A stretch of DNA of 64,000 nt from an uncultured Mediterraneibacter sp. Its GTDB lineage: Bacteria; Bacillota; Clostridia; Lachnospirales; Lachnospiraceae. This document shows, in pieces, positions 1 to 8,669 of this stretch. Below the pieces are notes generated by a model. The model was given only the letters and a program-made list of their open reading frames with translations. It was not told the DNA's origin and made no database searches. The stretch covers positions 1-64,000 of the forward strand of contig CALWTQ010000002.1 of NCBI GenBank assembly GCA_944384505.1, given 5' to 3'. The position numbers and the translations under genes are program-made. The stretch's first letter is position 1; every line of letters starts with the position of its first letter.

Positions 1-286
1 GAAGTAGGGATTTTCTCTGCTTCCCTTTTAATTTAGGAATGATTCCTATCTTTGCCAATAATAATTATACACTAACTGCGGCTCTTATCAAAATCGTCCG
101 TTTACAATCCACGTATAATGTTCAGGTAATCCTGCCGCTGATCTGCCACTGCATATATAATTACTTCTCTCCTGTCCTCATTAACCTTATTTTTCATATC
201 TGTTCTCCCGATCCTGATCACATCTGCGGTTTGTGCACACTGTAAGACCCGTCAGTTTTTATCTGCTTCGCCTTGTATCACTGTCA
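1..286. other. Leading intergenic segment
   Basis: No recognisable gene. The only candidate is a 31-codon minus-strand frame at 102-197 that starts with MKNKVNEDRR and has a GGGAG about 8 bases upstream of its ATG. It matches nothing I know, and a short frame of this kind can arise by chance. A longer plus-strand frame at 39-245 has no ribosome binding site and protein-unlike composition. I would leave the segment unannotated apart from this possible micro-ORF. Confidence 0.4.
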
Positions 287-1390
287 TCAATCTAAGAACC
301 ACGCCACGATCAGATCCACCATCCGGTCATAGCTCTTCACTCCGTCCGCCTGGCCATTGGCTTTCAGGTATGTGTCGTTGATCTTATCCGCAGTCTCAGA
401 TATTGCCCCTTCATAGCTGTCCCAGAATTCATTGTTCGCTGTCAGATCCGCTTCCACTGAGGGATCCAGCCCGGCGCGCACCTGCGCCCAGCTCTCATAA
501 TCCGCCCGGTACAGGGCATTCATACAGTACACCCAGCCCGACAGATAGCCGCTGTACTGAAAGTCCGTCCGCTCTGCCCCAATACATGCAAGAAACGCAA
601 TAAAGTTCGCCTCCTGTTCCTGCATAAATCCCCTCAGGTGAGAAAGCTCATGACAGGCTGTAAACGGGATATTGTACGGAGTCATATCCCCGTTATAATT
701 TGCCTCAACTGTAAAAGGCGAATAGATGCCGGTCAGGCTCTGATAAGAAAGAATCTCAGAGACGATCAGTTTCTTCGGCCTGGGATAATACCCCTCCAGC
801 GCAGAATACGTTTCCGCCAGGGAATACATGGCGTCCTGTGCTCCTTCCGCTTCCGGCGCGTCAAGCCGCATCACCCCGTTTTCCTCCCGTGACACGCTGC
901 CGCTTCGGGCATTTACTTCATCTGTCAGCCAGACGCAGACCTCCTGAAGATCTTCCACTGTATAATCATAAGTGACAATTCCCTCCTCTTCTGAGAAAGA
1001 CCGCCTGTGATAGTTAATCCCACAGCAGACTGTATAAAGAAATGCAAGAATTCCCACTGCGAGGAGAACCTTCGAAAGCCAGGACGCAATAATCCCGGCT
1101 CTCTGCTTTGTTCTCACAGCTCGATAAATCACTCGGAGCAGAGTACAGACAAAAACAAGAATCAATATGTACAGTATGATTTCAACAGCGGAAAAAGGGA
1201 AGATCCCGCTGATCCGGGCGATCACCGAGACAAGAAGAGGGTAGATGTGCCCGGAATACCATTCGGCAAACTCCGGCGCTGCAACTCCTATTATCATCAG
1301 CGCGGCGCTTACAGCCAGCAGGAGAACAGCTGCCGCGACCCGGTATTTTATCTGGCTGTCCCCGCTTTTTCTTTCGTTCTGTGTGAGCAT
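287..1390 (-). CDS. DUF3810 family membrane protein, HExxH peptidase-like
   Basis: Membrane protein of the DUF3810 family, about 367 residues from the ATG at 1390. That ATG is preferred over an upstream one at 1456 because AAAGGGA lies 8 bases before it. Three hydrophobic segments fall in the first ~140 residues, followed by a long extracytoplasmic domain with HELSH, an HExxH-type metal site, and a downstream QEQEANFIA helix that could supply the third ligand. The layout resembles zincin metallopeptidases anchored by an N-terminal membrane domain. Substrate is unknown. It lies downstream of the M19 dipeptidase on the same strand with a gap of about 70 bases, so co-transcription is possible. 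Family call is fairly firm; peptidase activity is inferred from the motif only. Confidence 0.8.
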   Translation of the reverse strand: MLTQNERKSGDSQIKYRVAAAVLLLAVSAALMIIGVAAPEFAEWYSGHIYPLLVSVIARISGIFPFSAVEIILYILILVFVCTLLRVIYRAVRTKQRAGIIASWLSKVLLAVGILAFLYTVCCGINYHRRSFSEEEGIVTYDYTVEDLQEVCVWLTDEVNARSGSVSREENGVMRLDAPEAEGAQDAMYSLAETYSALEGYYPRPKKLIVSEILSYQSLTGIYSPFTVEANYNGDMTPYNIPFTACHELSHLRGFMQEQEANFIAFLACIGAERTDFQYSGYLSGWVYCMNALYRADYESWAQVRAGLDPSVEADLTANNEFWDSYEGAISETADKINDTYLKANGQADGVKSYDRMVDLIVAWFLD

Positions 1391-1460
1391 TGAAAAATCC
1401 CTTTCTGTAAAGCCAAAGATGCATATTACAAAGATACACCTATTATACGCCCACAATGAA

Positions 1461-2429
1461 CTATTTTCTATAAGTAATATCAGCCATTTCGTCTGGCGTC
1501 AGGGAGACGAATCTATGTTTCATGAACTCCGCAGCGTTCTGATACAGAATCTTATCCGTCAGCTCCGCACCGAACCCTGCGTCTTCCATACACTTTTTCA
1601 ATTTTGGAATAGATTCAACACCTGTGATTCCCTCCGGGAACTGTCCCCCGCATCCGTCAAAATCGCTTCCAAGTGCAAGTACATCCTCGCCTCCCATTGA
1701 CAGAATTCTGTCCATGTGACGCAATATCCCTCCCACTCCCGGCTTCTCCCCCACGAACGAGGCAAAAAAGTTCATTCCGATCAGTCCCTTTCTGCGGATC
1801 AGCTCCCGGATCAGTGGGTCCGGCAGGTTTCGCGGATTTCCGCACACGGATCTGACATTGGAGTGAGAGGCCGTCACAGGCGCGTCCGTGAGGGAAAATA
1901 TATCTTCCGCGCCCTGGTCTGACAGATGAGAAATATCCAGAGTGATCTTCTGTCCGCTCAGAAGGCGAACCATTTCCCGTCCCTTTTCTGTAAGCCCTCT
2001 GCCCTGGCCGGACGCGGCCCCGCAGCCGAACTCGTTTTCATAATTCCATGTCAGCATAACAAAAGAAAATCCCAGCTCTGCAAGTCGACCACTACATCTT
2101 CCGGCGATGGACAGATCCTCCAGAGAAAGAAAAGCAGCGGCTTTCCCTTCCCTGTGAGCCGCCTCCATCTCTTCATAAGTCCTGCACAGGCGGATCCGGC
2201 TCTCCGCTTCCTTCAGAAGTTCCAGCGCCCGCTCATACAGGCGCATAAACTCCGGTTCCGGATCGCTTTCATCCATCTTCTCCCGGTCTCTCCACAGAGC
2301 AAAAATCTGCGTATAAGTATCCGCGAACTCCTGAGCTCTCTGCAGGTCCAGATCGCGGGCACTGCTGGTGAGACTTTCTCTCTTCTTTATCTCCGTCAGT
2401 GTATCAGCATGGCAGTCAAAATAGCGCAT
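1461..2429 (-). CDS. Membrane dipeptidase, peptidase family M19
   Basis: Zinc dipeptidase of the renal dipeptidase family (M19), 322 residues, close to normal length for bacterial members. Visible binuclear-site landmarks are DCHADT near the N-terminus, LSLEDLS, DISHLS, SHSNVRSVCGNPRNLPD and LGSDFDG. All ligands expected for the amidohydrolase fold appear present. Family members hydrolyse dipeptides, including D-amino acid dipeptides, and the bacterial protein is usually cytoplasmic despite the family name; no signal peptide is seen here. GAGGG lies 8 bases before the ATG. The MFS carrier gene lies 60 bases upstream on the same strand, so uptake followed by hydrolysis of a peptide-like compound is a reasonable but unproven reading. 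Confidence 0.9.
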   Translation of the reverse strand: MRYFDCHADTLTEIKKRESLTSSARDLDLQRAQEFADTYTQIFALWRDREKMDESDPEPEFMRLYERALELLKEAESRIRLCRTYEEMEAAHREGKAAAFLSLEDLSIAGRCSGRLAELGFSFVMLTWNYENEFGCGAASGQGRGLTEKGREMVRLLSGQKITLDISHLSDQGAEDIFSLTDAPVTASHSNVRSVCGNPRNLPDPLIRELIRRKGLIGMNFFASFVGEKPGVGGILRHMDRILSMGGEDVLALGSDFDGCGGQFPEGITGVESIPKLKKCMEDAGFGAELTDKILYQNAAEFMKHRFVSLTPDEMADITYRK

Positions 2430-2489
2430 CTGTTATTCCCTCAATTTCTTTCATCTATTTATATTCATTTGACAGCATAATAGTACACA

Positions 2490-3626
2490 CTATTTTTCTT
2501 CTCCTTCATTTTCACACCGCTTCAGCAGAACGGAAAACACCAGCATAACAGCCAGGGCCGCCAGAGAACACATCATGCCGCCCCGGATCCCGATCTGCTC
2601 TGCCACTGCTCCGGTGATATAGGGCATCAGGATCGCCCCGATCCCGCCCACCGGAAGGAGAACTCCCACACTGGCATTGCTCATCGAGCGATTGGATCTG
2701 GCGATCACTGTCGGATATGCTCCCGAGATGGACAGGCCGAACAGGAAAAGCGTAATCAGAGCAAGAATCCCATTGGACGACAGCAGCATCAGAAGATAAG
2801 TAACCAGAGACGCCGCGCTCATCAGAGTCAGGGAGTACAGCCTGCTTGTGGCCGGAATCAGAAATGCCAGCGCCAGACGCCCAATCAGCATGGCTGTCCA
2901 AATCACAGTAACTGTCAGTTCACTAAATATCCCCGTCAAAATTCCCTGGTCTTTAAAATATGTAACCAGCCATCCTGTCACGCTGATCTCCGCGCACTGC
3001 TGTCCGAAAAGAAAGGCGGCCGAATACCAGAAATGGCGGTCTTTCAAAAATGCCGTATCACTTTTTTCCCGCGCGGAAGATGGAGCCGGATCTAAATGCA
3101 TAGCCTGGAACAGAAGCCAGACCACTCCTCCTCCGGCGGCAAGTATGAAAAGAGGCAGGCGCCATGACACAGGCCTGCTCACCAGATATACAACCGGCGC
3201 CGCAAGACTTCCGGCCGCGAACAGGGCATTTAGAAGATTCACCGTTCCCGTCCGGTCGTCCGCTGCATCTCCCGCAGCAACCGTGGCATTATTCAGGCTG
3301 GTTCCCTTGCCGAATCCGATCAGCAGGAATCCCAGGAGCAGGAACAGCGGAATCCCTGTAAGAAGCATAAGAGCATACCCCAGCATGGAACCAAGAGATA
3401 AGATCAGCACTGTCCTCCTCACGCCCAAAAAGCGCGGAAGAAAACCACAAAGCAGGGCCGCCGCCAGATTTCCCACACTCAGGAAAGCCAGCAGAAGCCC
3501 TGAAAAATCATAGGTAAGATGGTACTGATCCCGTAAGAGCGGCAGAACCACACTGGCGCTGGATGCTCCGAGACCGGTAAACATCATAACAAGGGACGCG
3601 TTGCGTATTGTTTTTGAATTTGTCAT
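2490..3626 (-). CDS. MFS transporter
   Basis: Major facilitator superfamily carrier of 378 residues with about 12 hydrophobic helices and a short cytoplasmic loop around residues 180-195 (DPAPSSAREKSD). The region between helices 2 and 3 carries the basic signature PRFLGVRR. An AGGAG stands 11 bases before the ATG. A strong hairpin separates it from the dehydrogenase upstream, so it probably has its own promoter, and it may be transcribed with the M19 dipeptidase below it. Substrate cannot be read from sequence. Confidence 0.85.
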   Translation of the reverse strand: MTNSKTIRNASLVMMFTGLGASSASVVLPLLRDQYHLTYDFSGLLLAFLSVGNLAAALLCGFLPRFLGVRRTVLILSLGSMLGYALMLLTGIPLFLLLGFLLIGFGKGTSLNNATVAAGDAADDRTGTVNLLNALFAAGSLAAPVVYLVSRPVSWRLPLFILAAGGGVVWLLFQAMHLDPAPSSAREKSDTAFLKDRHFWYSAAFLFGQQCAEISVTGWLVTYFKDQGILTGIFSELTVTVIWTAMLIGRLALAFLIPATSRLYSLTLMSAASLVTYLLMLLSSNGILALITLFLFGLSISGAYPTVIARSNRSMSNASVGVLLPVGGIGAILMPYITGAVAEQIGIRGGMMCSLAALAVMLVFSVLLKRCENEGEEK

Positions 3627-3663
3627 ATGTCAGATACTCCTGTCGTGAAGTCCGGGTATAGAT

Positions 3664-3698
3664 AAAGCGGCTTCCTTCGGATATAAACGAAGCCGCTT
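3664..3698 (-). terminator. Hairpin after the hydroxyacid dehydrogenase operon
   Basis: Perfect 10-base inverted repeat AAGCGGCTTC / GAAGCCGCTT with a 15-base loop, in the gap between the dehydrogenase stop (3771) and the MFS start (3626). Placement fits a terminator of the transketolase/dehydrogenase operon. The following T tract is weak. Confidence 0.6.
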
Positions 3699-3770
3699 CC
3701 GGACATATTATTTTTATTATCCACGAATAAGTATAGAGCAGACAGGAGTTATTTGACAAGATTATCCTTA

Positions 3771-4733
3771 CTAATTCACCACATTCTGCGGCTCTCCCTT
3801 AACAAACGCCTCTAAATTAGAAGCCGCTATTTCCATCAGCCTCTGCCTGCTCTCTTTTGCTCCCCAGGACATATGAGGCGTAATAATACAATTCTTTGCT
3901 TTCAGCAGAGGATTGTCCCCGCGGATCGGCTCTGTGGAAACCACATCCAGCCCCGCCGCATAAACTTTACCGCTGTTCAGCGCGTCAGCGAGATCCTGCT
4001 CATTTATAAGCGGTCCCCTGGAATTATTCAGGATGATAACCCCATCCTTCATCTTCTCTATATTTTCTCTGCATATGATTCCTTCCGTGTCCGGAAAGAG
4101 GGGACAGTGAAGAGCAATCACATCTGAACGAGCGAATAATTCATCCTTGTCCACATACTCCGCAATCTGTTTTCCACTGTCGTTTGGAGCCGCGTCATTT
4201 GCCAGCACATTCATTCCGAGAGCTTTCGCGATTCTCCCTGTAGTCTGTCCGATCCGTCCAAAACCAATAATTCCCATCGTCTTCCCGTCCAGCTCAATCA
4301 GCGGATAATCCCAGAAGCACCAATCATTACAGTTCTCCCAGGCTCCGCTGTGAACCGCCTGGTCATGGTGTCCGACCCGGCTGCAGATCTCTAGGAGCAG
4401 CGCGATAGCAAACTGCCCTACCACAGCAGTTCCATAAGTAGGAATGTTAGTGACCGTGACGCCATTCTCCCGGGCAGCGCTGATATCAACCACATTATAT
4501 CCGGTCGCCAGAACTCCTGTATATTTTAATGCCGGGCAAGCCTCAAATACATGCTTTGACAGGGGCGTCTTATTTGTAAATACAGCTTCCGCATCCCCGA
4601 TCCTCTCTATGATCTCTTTCTCATTTCCCGTATCTGTTCTGTCATAAACTGTCACATCACCGAATTGTCTGATGCCATCCCAGCTTATATCCCCCGGATT
4701 TAAAGTATATCCGTCTAATACAACTATTTTCAT
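3771..4733 (-). CDS. D-2-hydroxyacid dehydrogenase (hydroxypyruvate reductase type)
   Basis: NAD(P)-dependent D-isomer 2-hydroxyacid dehydrogenase, 320 residues from the ATG at 4733. A GTG three codons upstream is possible, but GAGGTGG fits the ATG better. The nucleotide-binding glycine motif GFGRIG sits near residue 155. Catalytic residues follow in order: Arg in NNSRGPL, Glu in GLDVVSTEP and His in ITPHMSWGA. It is most like glycerate/hydroxypyruvate dehydrogenases. It directly follows the two transketolase halves (14-base gap), so it may reduce or make a hydroxyketoacid such as hydroxypyruvate that exchanges with the transketolase reaction. That link is inference. Confidence 0.88.
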   Translation of the reverse strand: MKIVVLDGYTLNPGDISWDGIRQFGDVTVYDRTDTGNEKEIIERIGDAEAVFTNKTPLSKHVFEACPALKYTGVLATGYNVVDISAARENGVTVTNIPTYGTAVVGQFAIALLLEICSRVGHHDQAVHSGAWENCNDWCFWDYPLIELDGKTMGIIGFGRIGQTTGRIAKALGMNVLANDAAPNDSGKQIAEYVDKDELFARSDVIALHCPLFPDTEGIICRENIEKMKDGVIILNNSRGPLINEQDLADALNSGKVYAAGLDVVSTEPIRGDNPLLKAKNCIITPHMSWGAKESRQRLMEIAASNLEAFVKGEPQNVVN

Positions 4734-4747
4734 CTCTGCCACCTCTT

Positions 4748-5677
4748 CTATTTACACAGGGCTCTTGCCGCAGCGCATATATCCGCTGCTGTCAGTCCGT
4801 ATTTTTCCATGAGTTCTTCCGGTTTTCCGGACTCTCCGAAACTGTCTTTTATTCCAATCCGCTTCACTGGTACAGGACAGTTCTCTGCCAGATACTCTGC
4901 TACAGCGCTCCCCATGCCTCCAGCGATCTGGTGCTCTTCTGCCGTGATTACACGGCCGGTATGGGACGCAGCTCTCATCACAGTGTCCGTATCAAGTGGT
5001 TTCACTGTATGCAGATTGACGACCATAAGGTCAATGCCTTCTTTTTTAAGCTGTTCTGCCGCCTGCAGGCCTTCGTATACCATAGCTCCATTGGCAAACA
5101 GCGTTACATCGTTTCCCTCTCTGAGAACATTCGCTTTTCCAAGAATAAACGGAGTATCCGCGTCTGTAACTACTGGAACCGCTTCCCGTCCGAAACGGAT
5201 AAAGCAGGGGCCTTCTGTTTCTGCTATTGCCATTGTGGCCTTTTCTGTCTCGACTGCGTCGCACGGCACTACCACAGTCATGTTAGGCAGCACGCGCATC
5301 AGGGCCACATCTTCAAGAGACTGATGGGTGGCGCCGTCAGCGCCTACAGATATCCCCGCATGGGCTCCTGCCAATTTCACGTTCAGATTATTATAGCAGA
5401 TTGTGGTGCGGATCTGGTCCCATGCTCTTCCGGCAAGGAACACGCAGTAGGTTGTGGCAAATGGAATCATTCCCCCAAGCGCGAGACCTGCTGCTGTTCC
5501 GGCCATATCCTGTTCCGCGATTCCCATATCAATAAAGTTTTCAGGATATTGCTCTCTTACCCATACAGTGCGTGTAGATTTTGCCACATCTGCATCCATG
5601 GCAATCACCCGTTTGTCTGCCTCGATCAATTTTAAAAGCGCTTTTCCATATCCGTCTCTCATAGGTATCTTTTCCAT
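4748..5677 (-). CDS. Transketolase, C-terminal subunit
   Basis: Second half of a split transketolase, 309 residues: pyrimidine-binding domain plus C-terminal transketolase domain. The thiamine diphosphate-activating glutamate lies in GIAEQDMAGTAAGLALGG. It begins one base after the stop of the N-terminal subunit gene, with GGAGGTGAGG before its ATG, so the two are translated together and should form one heteromeric enzyme. Split transketolases are common in Clostridia and often act on special ketose or DXP-like substrates rather than the core pentose pathway. The true substrate here is unknown. Confidence 0.9.
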   Translation of the reverse strand: MEKIPMRDGYGKALLKLIEADKRVIAMDADVAKSTRTVWVREQYPENFIDMGIAEQDMAGTAAGLALGGMIPFATTYCVFLAGRAWDQIRTTICYNNLNVKLAGAHAGISVGADGATHQSLEDVALMRVLPNMTVVVPCDAVETEKATMAIAETEGPCFIRFGREAVPVVTDADTPFILGKANVLREGNDVTLFANGAMVYEGLQAAEQLKKEGIDLMVVNLHTVKPLDTDTVMRAASHTGRVITAEEHQIAGGMGSAVAEYLAENCPVPVKRIGIKDSFGESGKPEELMEKYGLTAADICAAARALCK

Positions 5678-6520
5678 TTACCTCACCTCCCCTTCCTCAA
5701 TCTCTTTCAATGCCTGTGTGTACTGTTCTTCACTGGGAACATTGCCGTGCCAGCTGCAGTCATTCTCCATAAAGGATACGCCCTTGCCCTTCACGGTTTC
5801 TGCCACAATCACAGTCGGCCTGCCCTTATATGCTTCTGCCTCCTTGTAAGCCCGCAGGACTTCTTCTATGTCATGTCCGTTGATCTCTATCACGTTCCAG
5901 CCGAAATCTTTCCATTTCTGTCCCAGATCGCCAAGATCTTTAATACTTTCTACAGATCCATCCAGCTGTACATGGTTATAATCAACTATCGCGCACAGAT
6001 TATCCAGCTTGTGCTGGGCTGCTGTCATCACCGCCTCCCAGACCTGCCCTTCCTGCAGCTCCCCATCGCCGAGAAGACAGTATACTCTGCTGTCTTTCTG
6101 CCGCATGCGGAATGCTATGGCAAGTCCGTCTGCCACGGAAAGCCCCTGCCCCAATGATCCTCCGGAGCAATCCAGCCCCGGGGTATGAGCCATATGCGGA
6201 TGTCCCTGCAGGATACTCCCAAGCTTTCTTAAAGTTTCCAGCTCGCTGACATCATAGAATCCTTTCCGCGCAAGCACACTGTAGAGTACCGGCGCTACAT
6301 GTCCTTTCGAGAGAATAAAGCGGTCACGTTCATCCCAGTCCGGCCGCGCCGGATCTATACGGATCACATTTCCGAAATACAGTCCTACCAGCAGCTCTAC
6401 AGAGGACAGTGACCCTCCCGGATGGCCTGAACCGGCCTTGTAAATCATATGTATAATATCACTGCGGACCGTCCTGCATATTTCAGCCAGCTCGTGTATT
6501 TGTACGTTCTTACTTTTCAC
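5678..6520 (-). CDS. Transketolase, N-terminal (ThDP-binding) subunit
   Basis: First half of a split transketolase, 280 residues. ThDP/Mg landmarks are GHPGGSLSSVELL, SKGHVAPVLY and GDGELQEGQVWEA followed by DYNHVQLDG. The start is a GTG at 6520 (AAGGA about 12 bases upstream); no in-frame ATG lies near the expected N-terminus, which begins MKSKNVQIHELAEICR. It heads the three-gene set with the C-terminal subunit and a D-2-hydroxyacid dehydrogenase. A hairpin upstream (6566-6591) separates it from the crotonase gene. Confidence 0.9.
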   Translation of the reverse strand: MKSKNVQIHELAEICRTVRSDIIHMIYKAGSGHPGGSLSSVELLVGLYFGNVIRIDPARPDWDERDRFILSKGHVAPVLYSVLARKGFYDVSELETLRKLGSILQGHPHMAHTPGLDCSGGSLGQGLSVADGLAIAFRMRQKDSRVYCLLGDGELQEGQVWEAVMTAAQHKLDNLCAIVDYNHVQLDGSVESIKDLGDLGQKWKDFGWNVIEINGHDIEEVLRAYKEAEAYKGRPTVIVAETVKGKGVSFMENDCSWHGNVPSEEQYTQALKEIEEGEVR

Positions 6521-6565
6521 CCTGTGCCAATCCTTCCTTTCTTATAACAGTTTTTCTTATAACAA

Positions 6566-6591
6566 TTCAGCCAGTACAAAGACTGGCTGAA
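6566..6591 (-). terminator. Terminator of the CoA-thioester operon
   Basis: Perfect inverted repeat TTCAGCCAGT / ACTGGCTGAA with a 6-base loop, lying just after the crotonase stop codon at 6601 and before the transketolase genes. It most likely ends the transcript running from about 10.83 kb. Confidence 0.65.
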
Positions 6592-6600
6592 CTGCTGCCT

Positions 6601-7380
6601 TTAATATCCCAGGTATTCTGCCTTTCTGTTTTCCTGCTCCGCGTATACCGTTTCTTTTGCATCGTGGGTATTTACCATATTTACAATGGCAACGTCTGCG
6701 TATTTCATCGCGTCGTCAATAGTCATAGTCTGGCACGCATAATAGCAGTCGCGTCCGTACTGCAGAGACATCGGATTGAATCCCGCCAGTTCCTCAGCGA
6801 TCTCAACTGCCCTTGCCATTACCTGATCCTCAGGAACCACTTCATTGACAAGATTCCACTCATACATCTTCTGCGCATCCACAAGCTCTCCAGTAAACGC
6901 CATCTCAAGCAGACGCTTCTTCGGAACTGTTCTCTGGAGCGTTACCAGGGCGATCATTGGGAAGTACCCTCTTTTGATTTCCGGAAGTCCGAACTTACTC
7001 GTATCTGCCACAATCGCCAGATCACAGGCGTCCATGTACATAAAGCCTGCTGCCACCGCGTTTTTCTCCACAGCGGCAATGATCGGCTTGTGCATCCTGT
7101 GGATGGCTCTCGTTGTGTCTACTATGGCATCTGCATAATTTCTCTGGTCAACAATAAGCCCATCCGGGAATCCGTCAATTTTCCCGCCGCTGCAGAAATA
7201 GTCCCCTCTGCCTGCAAGAATTACGATTTTTACATCCTTATCCTGATCCACTTCCTCCAGCGCAGCGATCATCTCACGGCCTTCTTTTCTTCCGATCCTG
7301 TTCTGGTTTGCCGGATTGTCAAAATAAACATACCCGATCCCGTTTTTCTTCTCCACTGACATGCTTTCATACTGTCCCAT
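6601..7380 (-). CDS. Enoyl-CoA hydratase/isomerase (crotonase) family protein
   Basis: Crotonase-fold protein of 259 residues, full length. Oxyanion-hole segments are seen at GDYFCSGGKI and VEKNAVAAGF. The second crotonase glutamate is present in FGLPEIKRG, but the segment that normally holds the first one reads IVADTSKF, without Glu. This may change the reaction away from classical syn-hydration, for example to isomerisation, a different hydratase or a lyase. It is the last gene of an operon with a class III CoA-transferase, an HMG-CoA-lyase-like enzyme and a YkvI carrier. A role on a branched acyl-CoA such as methylglutaconyl-CoA is plausible. AAAGGAGG precedes the ATG. Confidence 0.85.
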   Translation of the reverse strand: MGQYESMSVEKKNGIGYVYFDNPANQNRIGRKEGREMIAALEEVDQDKDVKIVILAGRGDYFCSGGKIDGFPDGLIVDQRNYADAIVDTTRAIHRMHKPIIAAVEKNAVAAGFMYMDACDLAIVADTSKFGLPEIKRGYFPMIALVTLQRTVPKKRLLEMAFTGELVDAQKMYEWNLVNEVVPEDQVMARAVEIAEELAGFNPMSLQYGRDCYYACQTMTIDDAMKYADVAIVNMVNTHDAKETVYAEQENRKAEYLGY

Positions 7381-7466
7381 TTTTTGCTCCTCCTTTAATT
7401 TTAAATATTTTTATAGAAACCTACTGACAGTGTTTCAACCTCAATTGATATTCATTCATATACTTA

Positions 7467-8639
7467 TCATTCTTCTGGTTCATATTTCGCCGTAGCGCTC
7501 TTTATCTTCTTATGACCGATGACCAGCACCGGAATAACGACAAAGATAATCTCAACATATCCGATAATTCTGAATCCGGTATTTACGATCCAGTCCAGTC
7601 CGAGATTGGAAACCAGTATACCCGCCACAAGCAGAATTGCAAGCAGAATAAAATTCTTCACCCGGTCATCTTTCACCGGAATAAAATCTTTGTACCGTGC
7701 AATCACACCGAATCCATATCCTTCCAGTGTAGAGATAATGGCTCCCAGCAGGATTACGATGTAGAAATATGTCAGGAATGATTTCCCGATAATACTTACA
7801 ATCTCAAGGTTCGGAATGAATGTAGTGCTTGTACGCTCCGGGTCAAAGTAGTCCCCCACAACAGACGGATATGCGTAGAGGAGTACTGCAATCATACAGA
7901 TCAGCCCGCCGTTTAAGATAATCCCGAGAGCCGCAGCTCTCTTGGAATCTTTTCTGTTTTTCAGTGTATCGCTTACAGAAAGGCTTGTTCCCATCATACC
8001 CACCGCAAGGAATCCCGCATACTGTACTGCCGACCAGAGCATCTCATACCAGGGCTTATCCGGAAGTGTATCAGGAAGCGGAATCGTATTATTCCAGTGC
8101 TCCATGAACTGGGATTCCGGCGACGTCAGCCCGAAGATCAGGAGGGCAATCAGAGCGATCAGGATCAGAACCGTAAGGACGGTAGAAGACTTTCTGACCA
8201 GTTCCGCTCCGAATATTGTCAGAGCAATCGTAATAATACAGAGGATTGCCACTCCTCCCCAGTACGGGATATTTAGCTGAGTTTCAAATGCTGTTGCGCC
8301 GCTGGCAAGGGATCCGCTGAAATTCATGACCACCATCCACACAAATGCAAACTCAAATATCGTGCTGAATATCTTTTCATATGGATGAAAAAAGCTGTTT
8401 GCAAACGTCTTAAAACTTGTGGTCTTAATCAGCCTGGAGTATTCAATACAATAGTAGATACAGAGTCCCAGAATGATCATGGCGATCACTCCGCCGATCA
8501 GTCCGGCTTTCCCATATCCGGCGAAATAACTGGATGTCTGATTTCCTGTCGCTGTTCCCGGTCCGACATGTGTCCCGAACCAAACCGCTGCTACGCCTAC
8601 AAATGCCGGAAGTGCAATTTTTTTCCCTTTCTGTTCCAT
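7467..8639 (-). CDS. YkvI-family membrane carrier
   Basis: Polytopic membrane protein of 390 residues with about 10 to 11 hydrophobic segments, resembling the YkvI family, a distant relative of LeuT-fold sodium symporters. The first helix contains the unwound-helix-like GTHVGPGTATG. No member's substrate is firmly known to me. Its place between the HMG-CoA-lyase-like gene and the crotonase gene suggests that it imports the carboxylate this operon activates. AAAGGAG is 7 bases before the ATG. Confidence 0.75.
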   Translation of the reverse strand: MEQKGKKIALPAFVGVAAVWFGTHVGPGTATGNQTSSYFAGYGKAGLIGGVIAMIILGLCIYYCIEYSRLIKTTSFKTFANSFFHPYEKIFSTIFEFAFVWMVVMNFSGSLASGATAFETQLNIPYWGGVAILCIITIALTIFGAELVRKSSTVLTVLILIALIALLIFGLTSPESQFMEHWNNTIPLPDTLPDKPWYEMLWSAVQYAGFLAVGMMGTSLSVSDTLKNRKDSKRAAALGIILNGGLICMIAVLLYAYPSVVGDYFDPERTSTTFIPNLEIVSIIGKSFLTYFYIVILLGAIISTLEGYGFGVIARYKDFIPVKDDRVKNFILLAILLVAGILVSNLGLDWIVNTGFRIIGYVEIIFVVIPVLVIGHKKIKSATAKYEPEE

Positions 8640-8669
8640 CTCATTTCTCCTTTCTGTCTATATCTTAGC

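Noticed and set aside
39..245. 68-codon plus-strand frame at the left edge
   Set aside because: No ribosome site and AT-rich leader-like composition; not similar to any protein I know.
4931..5635. 234-codon plus-strand frame opposite the transketolase C-terminal subunit
   Set aside because: Antisense shadow; Cys/His-rich product, no ribosome site.
5742..5758. GTGCCA (minus-strand TGGCAC) inside the transketolase N-terminal gene as a sigma-54 promoter
   Set aside because: No -12 element at the right spacing, and the position within a coding region makes no sense for the downstream genes.
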